DNA from: Echinococcus granulosus
Taxonomy: Eukaryota > Platyhelminthes > Cestoda > Cyclophyllidea > Taeniidae
DNA: 64,000 nt
Assembly: GCF_000524195.1 (NCBI RefSeq)
Contig: NW_020170449.1
Coordinates: forward strand, 5,752 to 69,751
Direction: 5' to 3'
Below are positions 12,801 through 23,800 of this stretch, piece by piece. Under the pieces are notes generated by a model. That model was not told where the DNA came from. It worked only from the letters and a program-made list of their open reading frames with translations, and did no database searches. The first letter of the stretch is position 1; each line of letters starts with the position of its first letter. Both the position numbers and the translations under genes were made by a program.

Positions 12801-14491
12801 CGTCTGTTATCGCCGAAGCTCACGCCTTTAAATGGATGTCTAAAACCAAATTGTAATCCCGACGCCATTTACAATAGTTTTTAACGACTAAATATGCACG
12901 TTCACGCGAGGAAGTGAAGAAGCAAACTATTTTCTATGCAGAATTCTTTTTGATTAAAAGTGAAAATTCCTATATTTATTCAGCACGTCGGATTGAAACC
13001 TTCACACCTGATAGCAGTGTTCAAACACAAAACTCAAAAACTACCGCCACGATTGTAAGGAATTTATTCATGCAAAACAATGTAAAGTGCACCAAAAATA
13101 GGACTGGTGACCAATAAATCCCCACTTACGGTATCAACGCAAGAGATAAGGAGGGTGACAAGAATTGCTGTTACCCTAACATTAGTTTTAATCCCACACC
13201 ATTAAACCCCCGTGATTCTTTTATCCAGGACATTGTTAGACAAAATGGATGAGGTTTCGGTATATCCATTGGCTTTCAAAATGGCGTAAATGTCCAACCA
13301 TCCTGTTAGCATTTCAAGTGGTAGAAACAAAGTTAAAGTAAAAATATTTTCTCTCCTTAGCTACCGCGCCTCTGTGGGTACATACGGTGGGAACCTACGT
13401 CTTCAAACAGCCAATACTCCTGCTTCGGTTCTGTGGCTTAATCACTCTGGTGGCATTAGTACAAGCTCTCGGTTTCCTATTGCGTTATGCGCGCCCCTCG
13501 GTCGCTAATGCCGTAGTAACTTGGTTCTCCAGGCCCTTTCTGCTCCTCGCTGCCATTCTCTTCATCACCCTCGGTGTCTACATCAACCAGTACGTCTTCC
13601 AGGCACCTCAACAAATCACCTACCTTCAACACGTCAGCCTAGCACTCCTTTTCATGCTCACCACAAGTTATGCTTGTGGTTGGCTAGCTGGTCTCATTCT
13701 CAACCTGAGAGTACAGCGGAGTCGAGCGCTAGCCAATCAATTGTCCGTCTACCAAGGTCTTCTCGCTATTCCCCTTCTACGAATTTGTGTACCCTCTCCC
13801 GAAGGTGAACTTGCCTCCGCTACAGCCCTTTGGACCGTCTTCCTAACACCCGTTCCCCTCGTCTACAATGCAGTCCTCACGGTGGGTGGACGATGTCACT
13901 AATACTTAAATCTACCTAAGTAAACATTATTCTTTCTTTCAGTTTACTATTCGAACTATCAAGTCCGCCTACAAAGCGCACAAAGTGCGAATGCAAAAAC
14001 GCGGTCCCACTGCTGTTCTTTGTGCTGATTCCCTAGCAGCGGTCGCCTTCACATCCATGTTACTGCCGGAGACGACAGAGCACAAACACAAGAGCGCGAC
14101 TACCAACAATGAGATATTATTTGATGAGGCTTCAAATAGTACCATCAATACTGCTCCTGCAAGTCAACGGCGATGCAAGAGCGCTACTGTGAGACCAACA
14201 GCTTCCGCTGTCTTCTCCCTCAAAGATAGTGTTAGCGACGTGGAAAATCGTGAAAGAATTTTGGAGGCTCTGGCACGCAAGGGTGGTGTTAATGTGAGCG
14301 AGAAGAAGGGAAGGAAGAATGGTGGAGGGATACCAAGAACACCGCATCATCATCCCAGATCAATGGACGATGGCTGTAGCATTCCGAGTGCGTGGGGTGG
14401 TGCAATCAGTTGTGGCGGTGGGGGAGGAGGCGGAGGAGGCGCAGCAGTGCCGCTGGCACCACCACCGCCCTCGTCTAAACCGATCTTTTGA
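3802..14491 (+). CDS. SLC10-family (bile-acid:sodium symporter-like) transporter, P3/A5-type with long ectodomain, 4 exons
   Basis: Coding exons are 3802-4668, 11392-11563, 13361-13881 and 13943-14491. All junctions are GT-AG and the frame stays open, giving 702 residues. An in-frame TAA 33 bases upstream supports the start. Residues 1-18 are a signal peptide. Residues 19 to about 235 form an ectodomain with sequons at N45, N66, N71, N79, N171 and N222. About eight or nine membrane segments follow, from residue ~240 to ~525. The order of landmarks fits SLC10: 'ITPL' ends the second segment, 'QVGTPGLVV' sits where the CPGG..SN motif normally is, and 'APLWVHTVG' matches the usual MPLW..G. The long N-terminus resembles SLC10A3/A5. 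The cytoplasmic tail is low in complexity and ends with poly-Gly and poly-Pro runs. The usual E-T-G-x-Q-N signature is replaced by 'LSVYQG', so sodium coupling is doubtful. The substrate is unknown. Introns 1 and 2 are 6.7 and 1.8 kb; intron 3 is 61 bp. Confidence 0.85.
4669..11391 (+). other. Intron 1 of the SLC10-like gene
   Basis: The donor is CTG|gtaaga and the acceptor is cattag|ATC, both in phase 0. The 6.7 kb between them contains a 10-bp hairpin at 4821-4844. The longest open frame, 144 codons at 10591-11025 (+), matches no family I know and has AT-rich codon use unlike the flanking exons. I treat it as non-coding. Confidence 0.7.
4821..4844. repeat. Perfect 10-bp inverted repeat (hairpin)
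   Basis: CACCAGCGCA and TGCGCTGGTG are perfect reverse complements separated by the loop GATT. The site lies about 150 bp inside intron 1 of the SLC10-like gene. In RNA it would form a stable GC-rich stem-loop. No known family (histone stem-loop, IRE) fits. Confidence 0.8.
11564..13360 (+). other. Intron 2 of the SLC10-like gene
   Basis: The donor is CTCG|gtgagc and the acceptor is ctccttag|CTACC; the split codon becomes GCT (Ala). I see no gene or clear repeat inside this 1.8-kb intron. Confidence 0.75.
14412..14443 (+). repeat. G-rich poly-glycine-coding tract
   Basis: Dense GGC/GGT/GGG/GGA codons in the last exon of the SLC10-like gene encode nine consecutive glycines. Runs such as ggtggggg, gaggagg and ggaggagg give this stretch the potential to form a G-quadruplex in the transcript. 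Confidence 0.6.
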
Positions 14492-17400
14492 ATACCATTA
14501 CTACTACTGAAATGCTGCTGTTTACATCCGAAAAAATAAGTGCATTTTTGTCTCCTTTGTAGATCTGTGGGAATTGCCTTTGTAACTAAGTGGGGAGCGG
14601 TGGTGGATAAGGGAAATTTAACTTCGTGAGAGATAAAAAAACCAAGTGTATTTGAGTTTTGAGGACTCCCTTGATAAGAATATGAGTAAATCAGTAATTA
14701 CCAAGCAAGATGCAGCAGCACTGACAGCCCAAGTTGCCAAGCATTGGTTTAGTGGATGAATTTAGGAATGGGAACTTAACCTTGGGTACAAGTCAGTAAA
14801 GCCAAAAAACAAGATTGTAAGATAATAGATAAAAGACGGAATCTGAGATTGCTAATGTAACACTTGAGCCTAATTAAGTTAAAAGGCAAAGGCGAATTTT
14901 GGGAATGAACAAAAATAGCCCAGGCAACGGAGATACATTGAAACCAATACCCAAAACGAATACTGAAGGAAGAGATAGCTTTACACTTCTGTTCAGAATT
15001 CAAAAAAATAAGCGGTTAAGCCCCTGAAATACTGCTTTCTAACTGTTGTAATCCCATATTTACAGTCGAAGAAGCCTAACGAATTAAGTATTCTGCCAAT
15101 TTCCAGGGCAGAGCAATGGTGAGAATTAACAGAAGCGAAATCCAAATAACTATACTGCACATGATTCACCATCAAAAATTTGGGCAAGGTAAAGTCCAAC
15201 GTATCAATAAGCTACAATAAGCTCCCTGGATACTTATGAGAATAAGAACAAATAGCCGACATGAATTAAACGTCCCAACTTGTCAATACAATCCGACTAA
15301 AAAATGAGCTCCATCAACTTGGCAAAAAGGATACTACTCCCCCACCTCCTTTAATCAAGGTGTTGAACAGAGTAAGCTAGAATTCAATAACGGTCTTCGT
15401 TTTCAGAAAGTATCGCCTTAATTAAGGCTAGTCGCGAAGCCCTATCTTGAGTGTTACGCAACTAGTTACATATTTTATAACAACGAGGACAGGACTCATA
15501 AGGCTGAGAATAGGGGTCAGTAATTTTCCGAAGCGTCCCTATGAAATTACAATAAAGTTGGCGCAAATGAGAAATTGACATATGGCAAGGAATTTTATGA
15601 AATAGTATAAAACATAAGGTTCGGGAAGTTTCTTGCAAGACATTAACTGGGCTACAAGTAATAAGTGAAGGCTATAACGAACATTTCATTGAACCGATTG
15701 CGCATGAGTGGACGAGCATATTCACTTTAATGAAACAAACACCACATGATCACCCGTCCTACCAAAGGCAGTAGAATCAAAAATAATGAGGAAAAATTTA
15801 ACTTGGATGACCTTAAACACTACTGAAATACGTACCGCGTAAAGAAAGGAACTGCTTGCTCGGTTCAGCCTTTACTGCCATTTGGGCTATTTCCACGCTT
15901 TTAGGTAGGAGCTAGGACATTGCACAACTCTTAGCTATTATTGGTTGATCCAATGACAACCAATTATAGCCAGAGTTTGAACTAGGTTACCCAAAACAGG
16001 TACTCATTTCTAAAAGCAGCACAATAGTTTTCAGTATTAGCAATCAGGAAAAACGGTAACATGCAGAGCCCCCGCCCCGTGTTTTGATAATACTGTGGGT
16101 ATATGCATCAAGGAATGAAAAAAAGCATTGGATATTTATGAACTATAAAACTCCAGAATAATGGGTCTCCTCATCGTATTGCAGATTCGGATTTCTTTAT
16201 TTTTAAACAAGCACAGACATTTTATTGGTGATAAACCCTTAAAATGATGTACTTGAGTTGTTCCTCTCTTCTACTTCCTCCTTCAGACCCTTGGATTTTA
16301 AAGATTGTCTTGGGGAAGACAATATTATGCTTGCGCAATGCATAGGGGCTCACAGATCAAGAAGTCCTATAAGAGTCAGTGCCTGTCCTCCCTTCGGGTG
16401 CTCCTGGCGCTCGCTCAGTCGCAAAGTTAGCGCAAATTAATCCCTTGTCGCTCAGAAGGCGTATTTAGCAGGTGTGAATTAGGGACATCACTTCGTAGAA
16501 GTTGGACATCTCACACATTAGAAATATTGCAAAATGAAAGGCTGGTCATGGGAATCAGCCAAGATGGGCCCCTTTATAGCACTGGAAATTTGCTTTGAAG
16601 CACGGTAATACGGTAGTTTATCAAGTCTGCAGAATTTGTGTTGCACAGTTACCTGTCGCCTGCCATTTTTGCCATTCCTCTATTATATAAGGATAAGTTT
16701 AAGCTAGTGTTGCAAGTGAAAGATCCCGTGGCTTTTAGCCTAACCTTATAGAAGGGAAACTATTTCATGAATATTCTCAACTTAAGTCGGACTTACATAC
16801 TATAGCACGATTGTCGTTAAGGCTTTTGAATTTGTTGCAATATTTAAACAATCCTTAAGTTACCTCATAAATCAATTATTCCTTTGAAAATATTACAAGC
16901 GGTACTGAGAAATTGGCCTGAAGCACACAAGTCATGACCAAGCGGCAAAAGGGAACCAGTAACTTCCCGCAGAATCTTAGTCAAAAGGGAACGACAAGAC
17001 CATATCACCTACCACAATCTCGTGCTGACTTTACAAACGAATAAACGCCAAGCTTAAGCTATTTGGAAAAGCCAAAACAAGCGAAGCGCCAGGGACAATG
17101 GTCAGACAAGAGAGAAGCCATATGGTGATTAGATATTAATAAAGAGATCCAAAACTTCCTTGCAGACGTAAGAAGACATAATAATCAGACTGAATATGTA
17201 TAGCAGACTCGCATGGAAGATTATGCCTACAGGCATAGTCTAGTGGCCAGGTAGCCTGGAAAGCTCACAGTTTGGGAACTCTGTAACATGAGCCTCGTTT
17301 ATCTCTGCGCTAAGCTATTTAAATATTTAACCGTACGCTTAACTGTGAGGCCAGTTCATCATATGGAGGTATATTTTAGTGGACTACTCTAGCATCCCCC

Positions 17401-17895
17401 TTTTTGTCTTCGCTTTAGTTGCATACGCCCTTTCACAATACCGTAGCTTGTAACACCTTCAGCGAAGACTCTGATTACTGCAGTTTTAACAACTTATGTT
17501 TTGTGTACTAAGGCCATCGAATAGGTTCGCTCTAACGCATAAACCAAATCAATCCATCACAAACTTTGCGTTAGCTAACAATGTTTTAACCGGTATTTTA
17601 CATTCCCCTGAACAATTTCGACCAGTTCTAAACGGAGCCTAAACACAGCATCTAACACGTTTGCTTTTGTTTTTTATGGTTGCATTAGACTATAAAATTA
17701 TGGTTAGAATGGCGTTGGGACCTTAACAATACCGTTTCCTTTGTTATAATCACCTTAAAATCCAATGGCCTTGTTTAAGCTTCTCATACCTCCTGATTAC
17801 GGTTGGTAGCGGTCACAGTTGGTGGCCTCTTTGACTCCGTCTTGGTCTTTGTGCGTTAAGCGTACGATTTCTTTATCCTAATCAATAAGTTTGCA
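14492..17895. other. Intergenic between the SLC10-like and SERINC genes
   Basis: This interval holds the 3' UTR of the upstream gene and the promoter of SERINC. An AATAAA at 15551-15556 could serve the SLC10-like transcript but is 1 kb past the stop. No coding feature was supported. Confidence 0.5.
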
Positions 17896-20800
17896 ATGGG
17901 TTGTATTCTCTCTTGCTTAGCCTGCTGCTTTTGCAATGCAGCAACAAGTGTGTGCTGCAAATGTCTGCCGTCTTGCAAAAACTCCACTTTAACGAGATTA
18001 TTTTATGGGCTAGTTTTGCTTATTGTCATAACATTCTCCTGCATTTGTCTGAGTCCAGAAGTGGAGAAGCTCTTAAGAAAGATACCGTCACTGTGCCCGG
18101 GTGGATCAGATGATTTGTGCGGGCTAATAACAGGATACGGTGCGGTTTATCGAATGTGCTTTGCTCTCACCCTATTTTTCTTTGTCTTCTCCCTCTGCAT
18201 GATTAATGTCAAATCCTCCCACGACTTCCGAGCAGCGATTCACAACGGGTTTTGGTTCTTCAAAATAATCGCTATTGTGGGCATTATGATTGGTGCCTTC
18301 TTTATACGCGATCCCATGTTTCTCTATATCTGGATGATCTTCGGTCTGATCGGTGCCGCCCTCCTTATTCTCCTTCAACTCCTACTTCTGATCGATTTTG
18401 CACACTCCTGGAATGAGAAGTGGACGGAGGCCTACAACGAAACCCATCATAGGGGCTACGCTTGCGGTCTCATTTCCTCTACTGTCTTCTTTTACGCTAT
18501 TAGCATCGCTGCAGCCGTTCTGTTCTACGTTTTCTTTGGCTCCTCTCCCTCTTGCCACCTGGGGAAAATGCTCATTAGCATTAATTTGATCCTTTGTGTC
18601 ACCTTGAGTGTCATTTCAATCCTACCTTTTGTTCAAGAAAACCTACCATCCTCTGGCTTACTTCAGGTGGGTCATCTAGTCATATTTGCCTACAAAATCC
18701 GCTAATAGTTGCCATCAGTTTTTAAGATTATTTTGTTATTAGTTTTATAACTCTAACAGATAGCAATATTTTGAGGGGTCTCTGTCGAACTCATTCATTT
18801 GCTCAGTAAAGCATGCAATACTCCGCATTGGCGGGATTCCGTGTGATTATCAGGTTATTCTACATGGCACAATTGTCTACGTTCCCCAGTTACAATTGTG
18901 CATCTGATTCCGTAATGTCTGAATCTTTGATTTTTTTCGTGCTTAGAAATCATACAAAGAGCAAGGTTTTACGGATGACTTTTCATTCATTCGTGATTTT
19001 CTAATGTTTTTCATTTTTATCAGTTCAATCGGTGCTTTGTCCAAAGTGATTGCGTCGATTAGCGGTATCCTAAGATGCTCGGTGTCCATTGGTTTCGACT
19101 GTTTTAAGTTGAATTTCAGAAATGGTGAAATAAATTGGGAATGCTTTATTGATAGCAGCAAGTGTCCAATCACTCTTATCAAAACGAAAATGTGTACCGT
19201 TAAATGCCGACACAAAACGCGATTCTTCAAATGAGATGTTATGCGACAGTGGACCGATAGGGCACTTGAACATTAAGTATCGTTATTTCTAACTTGTAAA
19301 ATCCCTATTTCAAGTCGAAGAACAAAGTCTCACACCTTGACCTCTAACCGGACTGGATCGATTGATATGATTTTCCTTTATTCTAGAGCATCAGCGAGAC
19401 GATGGGCTTTTATTTCAACGCAAAATTACTCCTCTGCCTGTAAATCGGTTTGAAAGGTTGTTGCCGTCTCCATTGGCGTTGTAACTTTTATCTCAAGCGT
19501 CCACTTTGGTCTCAGGTCATGGCTCAAGTTTGCCACCGTTAAAATATGCCTTCTGATACTGATCAGTGCATTGTGTGTGCGTTCATTATCTGTTTTCGTC
19601 CTGGCCTGCTTTTGACACCCAAACTGCTCCGCCATGGTTCCACGCAGTAAGCCCTATTCGAAAATAACATGAATCTCCCTGCAAGTGTCCCAACAAGTAC
19701 GTCTCTTAAAATATAAGTAACATTGTACCGATGTTGGCGTATCTTCGCGCTCATTAAAGATTATCATGAAAATATGTTGTCAGGTGTGCCGGAAGGGGGC
19801 ATCGGTCCTGAAATGCATGCTTGATGCATAATAACTGATCCTTCCTACCTATAGTCAGTGCTTCAAGTGACCATTTTGCTCGATTTATATCAATTTCCAT
19901 CACCTGTCTGTGAAAGATGGACATATCGAAGTGTTTCGTTCAATTCTGTAAAGAAATAAAAATTAGGGTTGGGGTCCTTTATGCATAACGACCCAATGAG
20001 AACGCTCTTTTGCTTATTCTGCCTAGTCGATATCGAGTCAAGGTAGGTTAGATGAGAAATTGACTCAATGCTTTCGACCTTTTCCCTACTCAATGCTTCA
20101 AGAGCTAATCGGGAATGGCAAGGGTGCTGATTCTTAGTCTCGCTATTTTTTGAAGTAACTAATTTGAAATCACCGTCTCTAGTGGATTTTCTTAAATTGT
20201 GTTGAATGTTATACACACTCCAATTTTTAGCATTAGTTAAGCGAACCTGACGCTTTTATACTTCATGATCTACCACCTGATAAATGTAGTCTTCTGAAAA
20301 TTTTGTATTCTCCTTATCATTTCCCACCAAGGGAACGAATGAATTGGATTATGCTGCAGGACAAAATGTGGGTTCTCAGATCGAGATCGAATGTCTCTGT
20401 ATTAGATGACTTTAAGGCGACTTACACATCAGTGCGATGTAAATCGGGCTATTCTTAGGCTGTCATGTATACTACTTTTTATGCGCCGGACTTTTTAGCC
20501 AGTGATTTTGAAAATAGAGGAGATATTGCTATTTCTTCTTTGTTTTTGTTTGCATGATGTCCAATCAGCTCAACACACAAAACGACCAATTTGGTACGTG
20601 CCAGGAAACGCTAGTTTTCCAACCCTTACTGCTTAACCTGATAAAATACTTTTCTACTGCTCGCCTGTATTACCTCCAGAGCCTTCTCCCTACAAATATA
20701 GTCGGGTTGATTTGTTATTGGATAAATGTGCTATTAATACTTTCGGAAACAAAACATGCATTTCGTTTTCGTATTGTCTTTACCTAAAATTACGGTTCGG

Positions 20801-23800
20801 TAAAAATCGTTAAAGATGTTGTCTCTTTAATTCTAACAATTAAGCGATTTAAGCATTTCTTACTCCATAACCTAATGCAAATAGTTTACTGTCTTCTTCC
20901 GTAGGAAGAGTCAAGTCAAAGTGCATCCAAAAAATTAATTGGAACCTTCGAAAACTGGGTAGTGCTTCATAAAGTTACCCGTCTTGATACTTAATGGCAT
21001 AAGTGGGTATTTCGTCTCGGGTGGTGTGATAAAATACGTTTGTACTGTGGTGTTGACCACCCATCCTTTAAAGTTCTTCATCCTCGCTTACAAAACCCCT
21101 AAATTTGAAATGTGTAAGTTGGGACATCGGCTCTCAAGCTCATATCGGACCTTCCACACCAAACAATTTGGTAAACCTTGCTTTCCACTAGCCGTTAATA
21201 TGCTACGGGCCCTATTTATGCTTTCTTTGTCATTTCCGCCTACAAGAAATTCCGCGTAATAGTGTCAGTGAAAAGTCGACCCCAAAGCCTAGATGTGACC
21301 TTTTGCAATGCTTTGATGAAAGTTTTGCACTACCAAATCTTTATCATATTGCTTCCTCCCCTTCTGTCTGCAGTCTTCATTTATCTCGGTGTATATCATG
21401 TACCTCACCTGGTCAGCGCTGGTGAACATCCCCGAGGTGGAGTGCAATCCTACGCTGCGCACGATTAACACCACCACAGTTGTGAACGGCAAGCCCGTGG
21501 TGGTGGTCACCGCCGACCTCAACTTCGGCTGGCAGACCGCCATCTCTCTCTCCATCCTTGTCTTCTCCGTCATTTGGTCAAGCTTCCGCACCAGCTCGCA
21601 TAGTACTGTCGGCAGGCTTACCATAGCGGTGAGTTTTTTCATCATTCATGCTAATTGAAATCTTTTTGGAGGCGATTATCAGTGAAAATTTATCAGCGAT
21701 AATTGTGGCAGGCCGGGATTTTTATCTGAAGAGGCGCTTTTCGTGCTAACTCCGTATCGATGCGGAGGTGTCCAAGCGTAGTCTATGACTTGTTTGGCGT
21801 GTGGAAACCTGTTTAGATTGTGTGGGCGTGAATTTATGTTTAGTGCCTCCACAATGTTGTGTGCGACTTCGAGGTCTTTTGAAGTTGGTTTAGGCGGAAA
21901 TGATTCGGAAATGGGTGATGGTTTGTTAGCTTCACTTTTTAAAGTAGCTAGTGGCAAAAGTGATTTTAAGATGGCTGCGCTGTCTCATTTAAGACGGAAA
22001 GTGTGCTTTTGTTTATGCAACGCTTGACAACTTTTCAATTGAGAAGTTTGCTTCCCTTGATCAACTTTTGTTAATTTCCCCGTTTCGCTTTGTATGCAAG
22101 TGGTTTTTAATTTATTTATTTATTACGTAGTGTAATGTTTCTAAGTGTTTAAATCGATGAAAATGGCTCTAAACTGACTGTATTAGCTGGATTCATGCCT
22201 GAAAATGTGCTTTTGGTAGTGGGATTTCTTACTGTACCATAGTAACTAAGGTTGAGTAGAGATGCTTTCCGTGCTCAGATGTTTTGTGCTGCCGTGTTTG
22301 GTGGCTCCATTATTTTTGCAAAAGTGTTTGTGGCTATGATCATCCATTTAGGCCTAAAATTAAGCTATTATCGGTGTTGTTTCAACCATTTTGGAGTAAT
22401 AAACATCTTTTTTGTGATTTTGGGGTGTGTGAACATCGCCCGAAAGCGAGTTTAGGGTGGCTCTGTCGGTGCTCCACTCTTGTGCGGAAATTTGTATTCT
22501 GTGTTAGTTTGGCTACTTTCAAAATTTTGCTTATCAAGAATGTGAGTTTTATTGAGTTAGTGTCTGAAATAGACGACTCAAAATTGTACTTACATGTGAC
22601 GACTCACTTGTTTGTTACAATTGGCGATAAAAGTTTATGAGCGACTGTGGGAATTTGTCCAGACCCAGGGAATTGTTTCCTTTTTTTGCAATTCCAGCTA
22701 AGAGCGGTTAGCACCGAGCCCTGAATTCCCAGCCTAAAAGGTTGTCTATCAGCTCTGAGTTAATACTTTGTTCACCTCGCGTAGTACGTTGTTATTTGCT
22801 CTCCGACGAAGGTACTTTCTTGATAGCCTTGACAGTCCTCCGGGGTCCAGACATTTTTAAACGGATTCATTGTACATGTGCCTTTGGTGCAAACTAATTG
22901 CCTTCATTGTGGAATTTCGGCAGTCTCAGTGAGAATCGCGTGTTGTGGAGTTAGGCTTCTTGTGTACGTGTACCTCTAGAATTTAATGGCATAATTGAGT
23001 CACGTCCTAAAGTTAGTTTCCTTAAAAATAAAGTTATAATTGTTAGGAGCGGTTTAGGCGATCATCAGCGGTGGTGTTAAACTCCTAATCGTTTCTCCAA
23101 AAGTCGATTCTCCCGTAATCGCCTTTAAGATCAAGATCTGTATTATTTTACATTTTTAACTTGTTCAAAAAAGTGGGCCTGGCTGGCAGTTGTCTCGAAT
23201 TCTCTTCTTCTTTGTGCGGAACGCCTCTATTCTATTGGGCAATAGGTGTGTGCATTTACGCGCAAAATCATTTTCAGTCACTGGCGTCAGAAGATACTCG
23301 AAAGATATGCAGTCACCTGTCGACGTTTGATGTTCCTTTTTGGACCATGACTGTGAGAAGAACATCACGAATTCAACTAATGTGTTTTCCATGTGTTACT
23401 TAAAAAAGAGGGTGTAATCCTGACTACAGTCCCGTGGGAAAGTTAACCTTTCTTTATTCCGTATTTGAGCTTTTGATGGAGAAGTCATATTCTCGAATGC
23501 ACACTCCGGTCCAATTTGTGGCTACAAGGCACCGTAGACAGTTGGATTACCTGTATTCCATTTGTTTTTTGTGTTTGGGGCCTACACGACTGTTGCCAAC
23601 CCAGTGACACTACATAATTGAAAGTGTTTGTATTCCTTCACAGCAATGCATGCATGGTTCAGTGTTAATGCCTGCTCTCTCATGCTTTATGCACATTTGT
23701 CTCCTCACGTTTCAAGCTTGTGACCACTTGAACATTACCGCCTACCTGTGCCTGTAAACACTGCTAGTGCCATTTTTTTCAGTGCAACATCAAATGTAGT

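Noticed and set aside
18172..18378. Minus-strand frame opposite SERINC exon 1
   Set aside because: It is the shadow of the strongly supported SERINC coding frame; it has no independent domain.
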